A stretch of DNA of 64,000 nucleotides from Knoellia sinensis KCTC 19936 (GCF_000768705.1 NZ_AVPJ01000010.1:62001-126000), one strand, 5' to 3'. Positions 17,122-26,275 are shown, counted from the first letter of the stretch. Made by a program: numbers and translations. The notes: generated by a model not told the origin, from the letters alone.

Positions 17122-18645
17122 TCAGCCCCAGACGAGGGCCCGCGCCGGGTCCTCGAGGACCGCGGCGACGTCGGCGAGGTAGCGCGACCCGAGCTCGCCG
17201 TCGACCAGGCGGTGGTCGAAGCTCAGCGCCAGCGTCGTCACCGACCGCGGGACGATCTCCTCGTTCCCGGCGTCGTCCGTCACGACCCACGGGCGTCGGT
17301 TGATCGTGCCGAACGCGAGGATCGCCGACTCACCGGGGTTGAGGATCGGCGTGCCCGCATCGATGCCGAAGACACCGATGTTGGTGATGGTGATCGTGCC
17401 GCCCGACATCTCGGCCGGTTGTGTGCGGCCCTCGCGAGCAGTCGCCGTGAGCGAGCCGATCGCCTCGGCCAGGCCACGCAGGTCGAGCCGGTCCGCATCC
17501 TTGATGTTGGGCACGACGAGCCCACGCGGGGTGGCCGCGGCGATGCCGAGGTTGACGTAGTTCTTGAGAACGATCTCCTGTGTCGCCTCGTCCCACGCCG
17601 CGTTGATCTCGGGGTTGCGCCGCGCGGCAAGAATCATCGCCTTGGCGAGGATGAGCAGCGGCGTGACCTTGACGTCCTTGAACTCGCGGTCCTTCTTGAG
17701 CTTGGCGACAAGGTCCATGGTCGCCGTGACGTCCACCGTGACCCACTCGGTGACGTGCGGCGCCGTGAACGCGCTGCCGACCATCGCCTGCGCGACCATC
17801 TTGCGCACGCCCTTGATCGGGACGCGCACCTCACGCTCGCCGTGACCCAGACCGCTTCCGTATGCCGTTGCGCCAGCACCGCTTCCGGCCGCCGGCGTCG
17901 CGGTGGCCGCGTTCGACGCCGCCGCATGGGCAGGTGCGCCGACAGCGGACGGTGCGCCCGCGGCATACCCCTCGACGTCGGCGCGGGTGACGACGCCGCC
18001 GTCGCCGGTCGCCACGACCGAGGCGAGGTCCACTCCGAGGTCCTTGGCGAGCTTGCGCACCGGTGGCTTGGCCAGCACCTTCGCACCCGAGTCCGCGGAC
18101 GCGGCTGAGGCGACGGGGACCATGGGCTCCGGCTCCGGCTCCGGCGCAGGCGCAGGAGCAGGAGCGGGCGCAGTGGCAGGGGTGTGCGCGGGGGCTGCGG
18201 CTGCGGACGGAGCAGCGGCCTTGCGCGGACGGCGCGAGCTCCCACCCGCCTTGGGGCCGTAGCCGACGAGTGTCTTGACCGGCTCCTCCTCGACGTCCGC
18301 GTCAGCGGCCGCGGCGGCGTCTTCCGGTCCGACCTCAACGGCGCTCTGCACGCCGGCGGAGGCCTCGCTGTCGCCGGCCCCACCGGGGGCAGCGTCGCCA
18401 CCCTGGCCGTCGTCGATCGAGATGATCGGGGTGCCGACCTGGACCTCGTCGCCGACGTTGACGAGCAGCCCTGCCACCGTGCCGGCCCACGGGATGGGCA
18501 GCTCGACGAGCGACTTGGCGGTCTCGATCTCGACGACGATGTCGTTGACCTTGACGGTGTCGCCGACGGCGACCTTCCACTCGACGATCTCGGCCTCGAG
18601 CAGACCCTCACCGGGGTCGGGGAGGTTGAAGTGCTTCACAGCCAT
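17122..18645 (-). CDS. bkdC: Dihydrolipoamide acyltransferase (E2) of a 2-oxoacid dehydrogenase
   Basis: A 507-aa E2 core enzyme. The single lipoyl domain is at residues ~1-80 with the lipoylated Lys44 (EIETAKSLVEL). A long Ala/Pro-rich linker follows, then an E3/E1-binding domain (KPPVRKLAKDLGVDLASVV). Another flexible linker leads into the catalytic domain, which ends with SFDHRLVDGELGSRYL, the HxxxDG active-site motif with His478. It transfers the acyl group from E1 to CoA. With E1alpha and E1beta upstream it most resembles the branched-chain (Bkd) complex, though pyruvate cannot be excluded. The start ATG lies 27 nt after the E1beta stop. Confidence 0.9.
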   Translation of the reverse strand: MAVKHFNLPDPGEGLLEAEIVEWKVAVGDTVKVNDIVVEIETAKSLVELPIPWAGTVAGLLVNVGDEVQVGTPIISIDDGQGGDAAPGGAGDSEASAGVQSAVEVGPEDAAAAADADVEEEPVKTLVGYGPKAGGSSRRPRKAAAPSAAAAPAHTPATAPAPAPAPAPEPEPEPMVPVASAASADSGAKVLAKPPVRKLAKDLGVDLASVVATGDGGVVTRADVEGYAAGAPSAVGAPAHAAASNAATATPAAGSGAGATAYGSGLGHGEREVRVPIKGVRKMVAQAMVGSAFTAPHVTEWVTVDVTATMDLVAKLKKDREFKDVKVTPLLILAKAMILAARRNPEINAAWDEATQEIVLKNYVNLGIAAATPRGLVVPNIKDADRLDLRGLAEAIGSLTATAREGRTQPAEMSGGTITITNIGVFGIDAGTPILNPGESAILAFGTINRRPWVVTDDAGNEEIVPRSVTTLALSFDHRLVDGELGSRYLADVAAVLEDPARALVWG

Positions 18646-18672
18646 GCTGTTGTTCTCCTCAGTCCGTGATCG

Positions 18673-19659
18673 TCAGTGGGCGAGCGCGCGGTCGACGCCG
18701 TCGAGCACGCGGTCGAGGTCGGGCAGGTAGTGCTCCTCGAGCTTGCTCGCCGGGTAGGGCGTGTTCCAGCCCGCGACCCGGATGACCGGCGACTCGAGCG
18801 AATAGAAGCAGCGCTCCGTCACCATGGCCGCGATCTCGGAGCCGACCGACACGAACGACGGCGCTTCCTGCGCGACGACGAGCCGGCCGGTCTTCTCGAC
18901 CGACTGGGTGATGGCGTCGATGTCGATCGGGCTCACCGAACGCAGGTCGATGACCTCGAGCGAGCGGCCCTCCTCGGCCGCCACGGCAGCGGCGTCGAGG
19001 CAGACCTTGACCATCGGGCCCCAGGCCACGAGCGTCAGGTCGGTCCCCTCCCGCACCGTGTGCGCCGAGAACAGGTCGCGCGGCGCCTCGGGTGCGTCGA
19101 AGTCGACCTCACCCTTCTCGTGGTAGCGCCGCTTGGGCTCATAGAAGATCACCGGGTCGTCGCACTCGATGGCCTGCTGGATCATCCAGTAGGCGTCCTC
19201 GGGGTTCGAGCAGAACACGACCTTGAGGCCGAGCGTGTGCGCGAAGTAGGCCTCGTTGGACTCACTGTGGTGCTCGACCGCGCCGATGCCGCCACCCATG
19301 GGAATGCGCACGACGACGGGCACCTTGATGGCACCCCGCGAGCGCGAGTGCAGCTTGGACAGCTGCGAGACGATCTGGTCGAACGCGGGATAGACGAACC
19401 CGTCGAACTGGATCTCGACGACCGGGCGGTAGCCGCGCAGCGCGAGCCCGATGCCGGTGCCCATGATCCCGGACTCGGCGAGCGGGGTGTCGATGACCCG
19501 GTCCTCGCCGAAGTCCTTCTGGAGGTGCTCGGTGATGCGGAAGACGCCGCCGAGCTTGCCGATGTCCTCGCCCTGGAGGATGACCTTGGGGTTGTCCTCC
19601 ATGGCCTTGCGCAGCCCGGCGTTGAGGGCCTTGGCGATGGTGGTTTTTGTCGCGCTCAC
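18673..19659 (-). CDS. bkdB: 2-oxoacid dehydrogenase E1 component, beta subunit
   Basis: A 328-aa transketolase-like protein. Conserved E1beta features include LQGEDIGKLGGVFRITEHL near residues 28-46, RIPMGGGIGAVEHHSESNEA near 118-137 and the C-terminal transketolase domain from about residue 200. It pairs with E1alpha to decarboxylate the 2-oxoacid with thiamine diphosphate. The start is a GTG overlapping the E1alpha stop (GTGA), indicating translational coupling and fixed subunit ratio. Confidence 0.92.
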   Translation of the reverse strand: MSATKTTIAKALNAGLRKAMEDNPKVILQGEDIGKLGGVFRITEHLQKDFGEDRVIDTPLAESGIMGTGIGLALRGYRPVVEIQFDGFVYPAFDQIVSQLSKLHSRSRGAIKVPVVVRIPMGGGIGAVEHHSESNEAYFAHTLGLKVVFCSNPEDAYWMIQQAIECDDPVIFYEPKRRYHEKGEVDFDAPEAPRDLFSAHTVREGTDLTLVAWGPMVKVCLDAAAVAAEEGRSLEVIDLRSVSPIDIDAITQSVEKTGRLVVAQEAPSFVSVGSEIAAMVTERCFYSLESPVIRVAGWNTPYPASKLEEHYLPDLDRVLDGVDRALAH

Positions 19660-20867
19660 GCCTGAGCCCCTTCCGTCTCGAACGAGTCGTTGTATGCCGT
19701 GAACGTCGCCTTGTCGTCCTCGACCTGGCGGTGCGGCTCGACATAGACCTGGTCGAAGATGTCGCCCACGTCCGGGTCGGCCATGTCGAGGGTCGCTTGG
19801 CGCACGTGCGCCCCGAGTTCCTCGGCCTCGGCCTCGACGGCGTCGAAGAACTCGGCGTCACCGATCCCCTCGGAGGCGAGCCAGCGCTTGTAGCGGGCGA
19901 TGGGGTCGCGCAGCTTCCAGACCTCGACCTCGGCGGAGACGCGGTACTTCGTCGGGTCGTCCGACGTGGTGTGGGCGGCCATCCGGTAGGTGTAGGCCTC
20001 GATGAGGGACGGGCCCTCACCGGAACGGGCACGGTCGAGCATCGCGGTCGTCACGGCATACACCGCAAGAACGTCGTTGCCGTCGACGCGAATGCCCGGG
20101 AAGCCGAAGCCGTCGGCGCGCTTGTAGATCGGGGCGCGGGTCTGGCGGGCGTTGGGCTCGGAGATGGCCCACTGGTTGTTCTGGCAGAAGAAGACGACGG
20201 GGCTGTTGTAGACGCCGGCGAAGACGAACGCCTCGTTGTTGTCGCCCTGCGCCGTCGCACCGTCGCCCATGCAGGCGATGACGGCGGCGTCGCGTTCGTC
20301 GTCGCCCGTGCCGACCGCACCGTCACGCTGGATGCCCATGGCGTAGCCGGTGCCGAGGAGGCTCTGGTTGCCGATGACGATCGTGTAGGGGTGGAAGCCG
20401 AACTCGGCCGGGTCCCAGGCGCCCTTGTCGACGCCGCGATACATCGCGATGAGGCGCATCGGGTCGACGCCGCGGGTCCAGGCGATGCCGTGCTCGCGGT
20501 AGCCGGGGAAGGCGTGGTCCTGCGTGCGCATCGCGCGACCGCAGCCGATCTGGGCGGCCTCCTGGCCGAGGAGCGAGGCCCACAGGCCCAGCTCGCCCTG
20601 ACGCTGGAGCGCCGTGGCCTCCTGGTCGACGCGACGGATGAGCACGAGGTCGCGGTAGAGGCCGCGCAGGTCGTCGTGGCTCAGCGAGCCGATGATCTCG
20701 TCGTACTCGGCGTGGGGGACGCGCTGTCCCTCGGGGGTGATGAGTTGCACCATGTCGGGGCCGCCATCGGCAGCCGCGCGGGGCTCGGTTCCAGCTGCCG
20801 GATCCACCGAGATGTGGTGGTCCATTCCGCCGATGGGCGGGGTTGCAGCGACATCGGTGTCGCTCAC
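19656..20867 (-). CDS. bkdA: 2-oxoacid dehydrogenase E1 component, alpha subunit
   Basis: A 403-aa E1alpha. The thiamine diphosphate motif starts GDGATAQGDNNEAFVFAG and ends in CQNNQWAIS; the phosphorylation-loop region EAYTYRMAAHTTSDDPTKYR is also clear. The N-terminal ~50 residues are a variable extension. The GTG at 20867 is chosen because an AGGAG site lies 5 nt before it; an in-frame ATG at 20891 lacks one. It heads the E1alpha-E1beta-E2 operon. No lipoamide dehydrogenase gene lies in the window, so E3 must come from elsewhere. Confidence 0.9.
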   Translation of the reverse strand: MSDTDVAATPPIGGMDHHISVDPAAGTEPRAAADGGPDMVQLITPEGQRVPHAEYDEIIGSLSHDDLRGLYRDLVLIRRVDQEATALQRQGELGLWASLLGQEAAQIGCGRAMRTQDHAFPGYREHGIAWTRGVDPMRLIAMYRGVDKGAWDPAEFGFHPYTIVIGNQSLLGTGYAMGIQRDGAVGTGDDERDAAVIACMGDGATAQGDNNEAFVFAGVYNSPVVFFCQNNQWAISEPNARQTRAPIYKRADGFGFPGIRVDGNDVLAVYAVTTAMLDRARSGEGPSLIEAYTYRMAAHTTSDDPTKYRVSAEVEVWKLRDPIARYKRWLASEGIGDAEFFDAVEAEAEELGAHVRQATLDMADPDVGDIFDQVYVEPHRQVEDDKATFTAYNDSFETEGAQA

Positions 20868-21085
20868 GGGCACTCCTGTTCCCTGGGACATCCGTTCGTG
20901 GCGGACGCCCGGCTCGGGCCGCCGGCTCCACACGCTCGTGCGCGCGCGGCCCGGACGGCGGTGTCTGGGGGCCGCACCCGGGGTGTGAGTGCGGTCACCA
21001 AGCCTGCTCGCCCAAACGTACCGCGAGGGTGCCGCTCCCTCCCAAACGCACCCGTCACGGAACCGTGGAGGCCGTGGTGGCGTCG

Positions 21086-21091
21086 TAGGTT
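21086..21091 (+). promoter_or_regulatory. Leaderless-type -10 box for the two-cysteine-domain lipoprotein gene
   Basis: TAGGTT, followed by 7 nt and the ATG at 21099. The ATG at 21093 is too close to the box to be the start if this promoter is used. The 225-bp gap 20868-21092 holds the divergent promoters and nothing else recognisable. Confidence 0.55.
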
Positions 21092-21098
21092 CATGACC

Positions 21099-21758
21099 AT
21101 GCGACGGCTCCAGAGACGAAACCGACCGATCCCGTATGCCGTGAGCGCCCTTGCCGCTGTCGCCGTCCTGTCATCGTGTGGCTCCGGCGCCGGACAGCCT
21201 GCCGAAGCGACCCACACCTGGTCCCAGTCCGCCGCACCCTCGGCCACGTCGACCGAGTCGCCGTCGTCACCGGCCGGGGGCACGATGCCCTCCGACGGGC
21301 GCGCCCGGCCCACGACGATGACGGGTCGGGTGACCTCCTCGGACGGCGGCTGCACGGTCTTCAAGGACAGCGAGGCCCATCAGTGGGTCCTCGTCGGCGA
21401 GACGAAGGGCATCGCCAGCGGGACGGCATACACGATCGAAGGTGTCGCGATGGACGCGATGGATCCGGCCTGCCCGCAGGGGCTGCCCTTCGTGGTGTCG
21501 GCGGCGACAGCGACGATCGCGACGCCGACCACGACCTCGGACGCCGACGAGGTCTCGCTCACCGGCACGCTGGCCGATGGCGTCGAGGCCAACTGCCGAA
21601 TCCTCACGACGGATGCCGGCACCTTCGTCCTCATGGGCACCGTCTCGGCGGCGAACGGCACCCGGGTCACGGTGCGCGGCTCGAAGGCCCAGAACGTCAT
21701 GTCTCACTGCATGCAGGGGCCGATCATCGACGTCCAGAGCGTCTCCCCGGCGTCATGA
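21099..21758 (+). CDS. Lipoprotein with two small two-cysteine beta domains
   Basis: A 219-aa predicted lipoprotein. The N-terminal hydrophobic segment ends in VLSSCGSG (lipid-attachment Cys near residue 31). A Ser/Thr/Pro-rich linker and two related ~70-residue domains follow. Each domain begins with TGR/TGT, has one Cys near its start (GGCTVF; ANCRIL) and one in a C-terminal DPACPQG or SHCMQGP motif. The module resembles the DUF5818-type domain of actinobacteria; its role is unknown. The stop overlaps the ATG of the next gene, which encodes a third copy. Confidence 0.7.
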   Translation: MRRLQRRNRPIPYAVSALAAVAVLSSCGSGAGQPAEATHTWSQSAAPSATSTESPSSPAGGTMPSDGRARPTTMTGRVTSSDGGCTVFKDSEAHQWVLVGETKGIASGTAYTIEGVAMDAMDPACPQGLPFVVSAATATIATPTTTSDADEVSLTGTLADGVEANCRILTTDAGTFVLMGTVSAANGTRVTVRGSKAQNVMSHCMQGPIIDVQSVSPAS

Positions 21759-21988
21759 ACCAGGGAGAGACTCAACTGACCGGTCACCTCGTCGAGGGGG
21801 TCGAGGGCGGCTGCCTCGTCGTGGTCACGGATGCCGGCGCGACGTTCACGCTCGCAGGACGGGCCAGCGCCGATCTCGCCGGGCGGTCCGGTCGGATCAT
21901 GGTCCGCGGTCGGCTCGACCCCGAGATGCTCAGTCACTGCATGCAGGGCCCGGTCTTCGTCGTGACCGAGGTCCTCGAACTCGACTGA
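21755..21988 (+). CDS. Free-standing copy of the two-cysteine domain
   Basis: A 77-aa protein without a signal peptide. It is made only of one copy of the domain found twice in the upstream lipoprotein: LTGHLVEGVEGGCLVVVTD at the start and LSHCMQGPVFVVTEV at the end. The ATG overlaps the upstream stop as ATGA, so it is co-translated. Because it lacks an export signal it would stay in the cytoplasm while its neighbour is exported, unless the two frames are ever joined. Confidence 0.7.
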   Translation: MNQGETQLTGHLVEGVEGGCLVVVTDAGATFTLAGRASADLAGRSGRIMVRGRLDPEMLSHCMQGPVFVVTEVLELD

Positions 21989-22029
21989 GCGCGCCCTGGC
22001 CGCTGCAGACGTCGAGTCGCGGGCAAGGG

Positions 22030-22063
22030 AGAGGCCCCCACCGCGCGTGCGATGGGAGCCTCT
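22030..22063. terminator. Hairpin between convergent genes
   Basis: AGAGGC-CCCA-CGC pairs with GCG-TGGG-GCCTCT around the loop GCGT, with three single mismatches. It lies 42 nt after the domain gene and 23 nt after the subtilase stop, serving both directions. Confidence 0.65.
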
Positions 22064-22085
22064 CTCGTCGTGCTGGAACCCGGCG

Positions 22086-25000
22086 TCAGCTGGTGACCTC
22101 CACCGCGGTCGAAGCGACACGGGTGCCGCCGATCGCGTGGGAGACCGTGCCGAGGTAGGTGTCGCCGGCCGCGAGGCCGGACCAGCCCAGGCCGACGTCG
22201 ACCTTGGTGCCCGGCGTCGCCGTGGTCGGGCTGCCCGAGGTGACCGACAGGCTGCCGCCCGTCGTGGTCGGGACGAGCCACGACTGCAGGTCGACGTCCA
22301 TCGGCGTGGAGCCGACCGCCCACCCGTGGACGACCATCGTGTAGTTGCCGTTCGCGGGACGGTCGAGGTCGATCTGCTCGTCGGTCGCACCGTTGGTCGA
22401 CGCCGCGATGATCTGCCCGTGCGGACCGCGGAGGTAGAGGTCGAGGTCGACGTCTCCGGGGACCTGGAGCTTCCATCGCGCGTGGTCGACACCGCTCAGG
22501 CTGAACGGCACCTGCACGACGCCCGCACCGTCATCGGGGCTGGGGTACGTCTGGTCGGGGTCCTGCGCGATGGTCACGTTGTTGTGGGTGGTGCCCACGA
22601 GACCGTGCGCCGTCGCGGTGTACTGACCGGGCTGACCGACCGTCACGGGGACGGTCGCCGTGCCGGACGTGCCCGTGCCGGTGACCGACGCCGGGGCCGC
22701 GATGGCGGCGCCCTTGACGGCGATCGGGCTGCGCACCTCGTAGCCAGAGCCGATCCACGTGAGCGAGCCGAACTTCCACTCGCCGACCGCGGCACCGGTG
22801 TTGCGGACCGTGACCTCGAAGGACGCGGTCCCCCCACGTGGCGGGACCGCGAGCGTGGACGGGCTGACCGACACCGAGTAGCCGCTCGGAGCCTGGACGT
22901 TCGCCGTGACCCTGATCGTGCTGTCGCTGACGTTGGTCACCTTGCGCTTGACCGTCTGGACACCGGGGACGGCCTCCATGCCGATCGACGCGTAGTTGAG
23001 GTTCGCCGCAGTCGTCGGGTAGCCCGCCGCCTCGAGGTCGGCACACATGGTGTCCGGGTCGCTGTAGGCCTCAGGGGCCTCGGCGCAGAGGAAGCCGCGG
23101 TAGTCGTCGAAGCGCGCGTCATAGACCAGCCCCGGCTGGAACGCCGTGCCCCTGTTGGCTGGCCGACCGAGGTCGGCGAAGCCCGAGCCCGTGTCGAACG
23201 GCGTGGCGGGGGAGACGCGGTCGTTGCTGCGAGCGACCTGGGACGCGCTCGTCATGAGGGCCGACTTCGCCGCAGCCGCGGACCAGTCGGGGTTGGCCTG
23301 CTTGAGCAGTGCGTACATTCCGGCGACGACCGGGCTCGACATCGACGTTCCCGCGATGGCCTGCCACAGCTGCCCGGCCGGCTGGCTGCCGGGGACGGGG
23401 GAAGGCGTGTTGCCGGCCATGATCTGGGCGCCGGGGGCGCTGATGTCGGGCTTGATGATGTCGCCGTTGGGGACGGTCTCACCGCGGCTCGAGAAGTAGG
23501 TCACGGTGGGGCTGTAGTGCCCCAGGGTGTTGATCCCGTCGTTCTTGAGCTGGGCGGTGGGGGACGCCTGCGAGTTCACCCAGGCGCGGATCTCCTCGCC
23601 GGGCGTCTTGTCCATCATCACGGTGGGGACGAAGAAGGTGTCCGAGAACATCGTGTCCACGTCGACCGCGTTGAAGAGGACCATGCCGGCGCCGCCGGCA
23701 CGCAGGACCTCACTGCTCTTGGCGACACGGCCGTTGAAGCCGCGCTCACAGAGGACGATCTTGCCCTTGACCTTGGCCGGGTCGAGGGATCCCTCGACGC
23801 AGAAGCCGGGGTTGGCCTTGCCGGCCAGGCCCGCGCGCGCTCCGTCGATGACGGGAACGACGCCCGTGCCCTTGGTGACCGACGTGCCCTTGAACACCTT
23901 GCCGTTGGCCAGGCGGATCGAGCCTGCGTAGTTGCGGGGGAACGTCGTCGCTCCGACCGAGGTCACCCACGGAACGTTGGAGGGGCCGCCGACCGTCTTC
24001 GGACCGGGGCCGCTGTTGCCCGCCGACACCGCGGAGAACACGCCGACGTTCGCCGCGATGAGGAAGGCGATGGTGTCGGCCGACACGACGCGGGCGCCGC
24101 CGCCGATCGAGTAGTTGATGACGTCGACGCCATCGGCGACGGCCTGGTCGATCGCCGCCGAGAGGTCGGAGGTGTAGCCGCCCTGGTCTCCGAGCGCCTT
24201 GTAGGCGATGACCTGCGCCCGCGGTGCGATGCCCGAGACGACGTCCTTCTTGACCCCGAAGATCTCGGACTGCACGTTCGCGTTGCCGGCCGCCGTCGTG
24301 GCCGTGTGCGTGCCGTGGCCACTCTCGTCGCGGGCGGAGTCGAACTCGTCGGCAGTGAGCCCCGTGTTCGCCTTGTAGGTGTCGAGGAACTGGCGCGCAC
24401 CGACGAGCTTGTTGTTGCACGTGAACGGTGCATCATCGGCCTTGTGCGCCGTGTTGCCGAAGTCGCACGAGGAGCGCTCGGTCTCGTCGAAGGTCGGCTT
24501 CGCGGGGAAGGTCCCGTCGTCGGCGAGCATGGGCTGCTCGGGCCAGATGCCGGTGTCGATGACGCCGACGAGAACGCCGTCGCCCTTGAGTCCGGAGGCG
24601 TAGGCCTTCCGCTTGCCGGAGAGGCCGAGGTAGTCATTGAGGGCGTTGAGGGCCCTGGGGTTCGCCTTTCCCCTCGCGACGTCGGCGGCGATGGCCTGCG
24701 GCTGACGCATCTCGTCGGGCATGACGGCGGCGACTCCGGCCTGCTTGGCAAGACGCTCGGCGCCCTTGAGGTCGGTCCGCACGGCGAAGCCGTTGAGGGT
24801 GTTGCTGAAGTCGGTGGTGCGCGCCTTCGTGGAGATGCGGGCACCCTTGAGGGCCCGGTCGTGCGTGGCCTTCAGCGCCTTGCGCTTCGTGTTCGCGGGC
24901 GCCTTGTTGAGGTCCTGCTGCTTGACCGACCGCGCCAGCGGGTCAGCCTCCATGAGCACGATGTAGCTGCCCGTCTTCGACTTCTCGATGGGCTTGGCGG

Positions 25001-25148
25001 CCGGCTGCGCCACCTTGTCGCCGGCGGCACGGGCACCTGCTGCGGCTTGGGCCGTGGGCGCCAGACTTGCCAGGGGAAGGATCGCTGCGGCGACGGCTCC
25101 GGTGGCCGCCACGGCGATTTTCCTTCCCCGGGACTGGAGTTGCGACAT
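22086..25148 (-). CDS. Secreted subtilase (S8 peptidase) with PA-like insert
   Basis: A 1020-aa exported serine protease. There is a signal peptide at residues 1-36 and an inhibitor I9-type propeptide near 60-145. The S8 domain has Asp198 (VIDTGIW), His278 (SGHGTHTA), oxyanion Asn378 (SAGNSG) and Ser602 (GTSMSSPV). A protease-associated insert lies near residues 400-540, before the serine. The C-terminal ~350 residues form fibronectin-III-like and P-domain-like beta modules. It would degrade extracellular protein. The ATG at 25148 has a GAGGGG site and begins a proper signal peptide. Confidence 0.93.
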   Translation of the reverse strand: MSQLQSRGRKIAVAATGAVAAAILPLASLAPTAQAAAGARAAGDKVAQPAAKPIEKSKTGSYIVLMEADPLARSVKQQDLNKAPANTKRKALKATHDRALKGARISTKARTTDFSNTLNGFAVRTDLKGAERLAKQAGVAAVMPDEMRQPQAIAADVARGKANPRALNALNDYLGLSGKRKAYASGLKGDGVLVGVIDTGIWPEQPMLADDGTFPAKPTFDETERSSCDFGNTAHKADDAPFTCNNKLVGARQFLDTYKANTGLTADEFDSARDESGHGTHTATTAAGNANVQSEIFGVKKDVVSGIAPRAQVIAYKALGDQGGYTSDLSAAIDQAVADGVDVINYSIGGGARVVSADTIAFLIAANVGVFSAVSAGNSGPGPKTVGGPSNVPWVTSVGATTFPRNYAGSIRLANGKVFKGTSVTKGTGVVPVIDGARAGLAGKANPGFCVEGSLDPAKVKGKIVLCERGFNGRVAKSSEVLRAGGAGMVLFNAVDVDTMFSDTFFVPTVMMDKTPGEEIRAWVNSQASPTAQLKNDGINTLGHYSPTVTYFSSRGETVPNGDIIKPDISAPGAQIMAGNTPSPVPGSQPAGQLWQAIAGTSMSSPVVAGMYALLKQANPDWSAAAAKSALMTSASQVARSNDRVSPATPFDTGSGFADLGRPANRGTAFQPGLVYDARFDDYRGFLCAEAPEAYSDPDTMCADLEAAGYPTTAANLNYASIGMEAVPGVQTVKRKVTNVSDSTIRVTANVQAPSGYSVSVSPSTLAVPPRGGTASFEVTVRNTGAAVGEWKFGSLTWIGSGYEVRSPIAVKGAAIAAPASVTGTGTSGTATVPVTVGQPGQYTATAHGLVGTTHNNVTIAQDPDQTYPSPDDGAGVVQVPFSLSGVDHARWKLQVPGDVDLDLYLRGPHGQIIAASTNGATDEQIDLDRPANGNYTMVVHGWAVGSTPMDVDLQSWLVPTTTGGSLSVTSGSPTTATPGTKVDVGLGWSGLAAGDTYLGTVSHAIGGTRVASTAVEVTS

Positions 25149-25171
25149 GCATTTCCCCTCTCGGGTTCCAC

Positions 25172-25195
25172 CGCGCGCACGTCGACGTGCGCGCG
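25172..25195. promoter_or_regulatory. 24-nt perfect palindrome upstream of the subtilase gene
   Basis: CGCGCGCACGTC followed directly by its own complement, 24 nt upstream of the subtilase start. A second inverted repeat, GTCACCC/GGGTGAC, spans about 25197-25226. It could be an operator or a 5'-UTR structure that hides the ribosome-binding site. Confidence 0.45.
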
Positions 25196-25307
25196 CGTCA
25201 CCCCATAGCGGGCGCGCACGGGTGACGACAGTCTGGCGTCCCGAGGGGCAACCCGCCAGAGGTTCGGCAAAGAAAAGCAAAGAATTCTGTGCGTTAGGGC
25301 GCGGGCT

Positions 25308-26204
25308 CTAGGCGTAGGCCGCGCGACCGACTGCCTCGAGTGCAGCAATCGTGCGCTGCACGACGGCTCGTTCGGCCCGATCGCGCCGCGACATCGCCAC
25401 GATCCACCGGCGCACGTTGACCCCCGTCAGCGGACGGAGAACCACTCCGTCCCCGGGCCGAGTCGTGAACCGCGGCAGGAGTGCCAAACCCACCCCTGCA
25501 GCCACGAGCGCCTCGACGACCCGGTTGTCGCGGACGCGTTGCGTGACCCGGACGGGCCGACCCGTCACCCGCTCGACCTCGTCGAGGACGGTGGCGAACG
25601 GGTAGCCCACGGGAACTCCGATCCAGACCTCGTCAGCAATGTCGGCCGGAGCGAGTTCGCCCTTGGCCGCGAGGACGTGCCCGACTGGAAGGCACACGTC
25701 GACCGGCTCGCGGGCGAGCACGGTGCGAGCCAGGCCTTCCGCGCCATGGGGGACGCTGCTGAGCAGGCTGTGGCCGATGACGATGTCGTGGTCGGCCGCC
25801 AGTGCGGCATAGTCCGCCTCCGAGACGTCGGTGTCCGCGAGCTCGAGCACGATGCCCTCCGCGTTGAGGGTCATCAGGGCATCGGGGACGAGGAACTCGG
25901 CGGCACTGGTGAGCGCGGCGATCCGCACGTGGCCGCTGGGACGTCCGCGGAACTCGTCCAGTCGGGCCTCGACCCGCGCGATCGCCGTCTCGACGTCCGC
26001 GGCAGCGCCGGCAAGGAGGCGTCCCGCGTCGGTGAGTCGCAGTCCGCGGCCGACCGGCTCGACGAGAGCGACCCCCATCTCTCGCTCAGCCGTGCGCAGT
26101 TGTTGTGAGACAGCCGAGCCGGTCCGGTGCGTCGCGGCTGCCACGGCGGTGACGCTGCCGCGGTCGGCGAGCTCCCTCAGCAGCGTCAGGTGTCGCACGT
26201 CCAT
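25308..26204 (-). CDS. LysR-family transcriptional regulator
   Basis: A 298-aa regulator. The N-terminal winged HTH is clear (HLTLLRELADRGSVTAVAAA, then the recognition helix SAVSQQLRTAEREMG). The remaining ~210 residues form the LysR substrate-binding fold. It is divergent from the EamA transporter gene, the usual arrangement for a LysR protein that controls its neighbour. Transcription is probably leaderless (TAGGAT box at 26211-26216). The inducer is unknown. Confidence 0.9.
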   Translation of the reverse strand: MDVRHLTLLRELADRGSVTAVAAATHRTGSAVSQQLRTAEREMGVALVEPVGRGLRLTDAGRLLAGAAADVETAIARVEARLDEFRGRPSGHVRIAALTSAAEFLVPDALMTLNAEGIVLELADTDVSEADYAALAADHDIVIGHSLLSSVPHGAEGLARTVLAREPVDVCLPVGHVLAAKGELAPADIADEVWIGVPVGYPFATVLDEVERVTGRPVRVTQRVRDNRVVEALVAAGVGLALLPRFTTRPGDGVVLRPLTGVNVRRWIVAMSRRDRAERAVVQRTIAALEAVGRAAYA

Positions 26205-26210
26205 GCAGGC

Positions 26211-26216
26211 ATCCTA
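26211..26216 (-). promoter_or_regulatory. -10 box of the LysR gene
   Basis: TAGGAT on the minus strand, ending 6 nt before the ATG at 26204. Confidence 0.55.
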
Positions 26217-26220
26217 AGGA

Positions 26221-26256
26221 GTTTGTCCACAAACATTCAGTAGACCGAATGAATGT
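26221..26256. promoter_or_regulatory. Probable LysR operator in the divergent spacer
   Basis: Two inverted repeats abut here: GTTTGT-CC-ACAAAC (26221-26234) and ACATTCA-N10-TGAATGT (26233-26239/26250-26256). Both are perfect. They lie between the LysR and EamA genes where a LysR protein would bind; the second overlaps the ATG at 26249, which argues for the later GTG start of EamA. Confidence 0.55.
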
Positions 26257-26275
26257 ATGCCGTCAGGCTGGCGGG

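Noticed and set aside
22047-25208. A 1053-codon open frame on the plus strand opposite the subtilase gene
   Set aside because: It is a typical high-GC shadow frame: Arg/Gly/Val-rich, no recognisable motif, and it mirrors the codons of the well-supported subtilase gene.
26249-26275. Extension of the EamA gene to the ATG at 26249
   Set aside because: It overlaps the inverted repeat likely bound by the LysR protein and adds residues not expected in the family; it remains possible.
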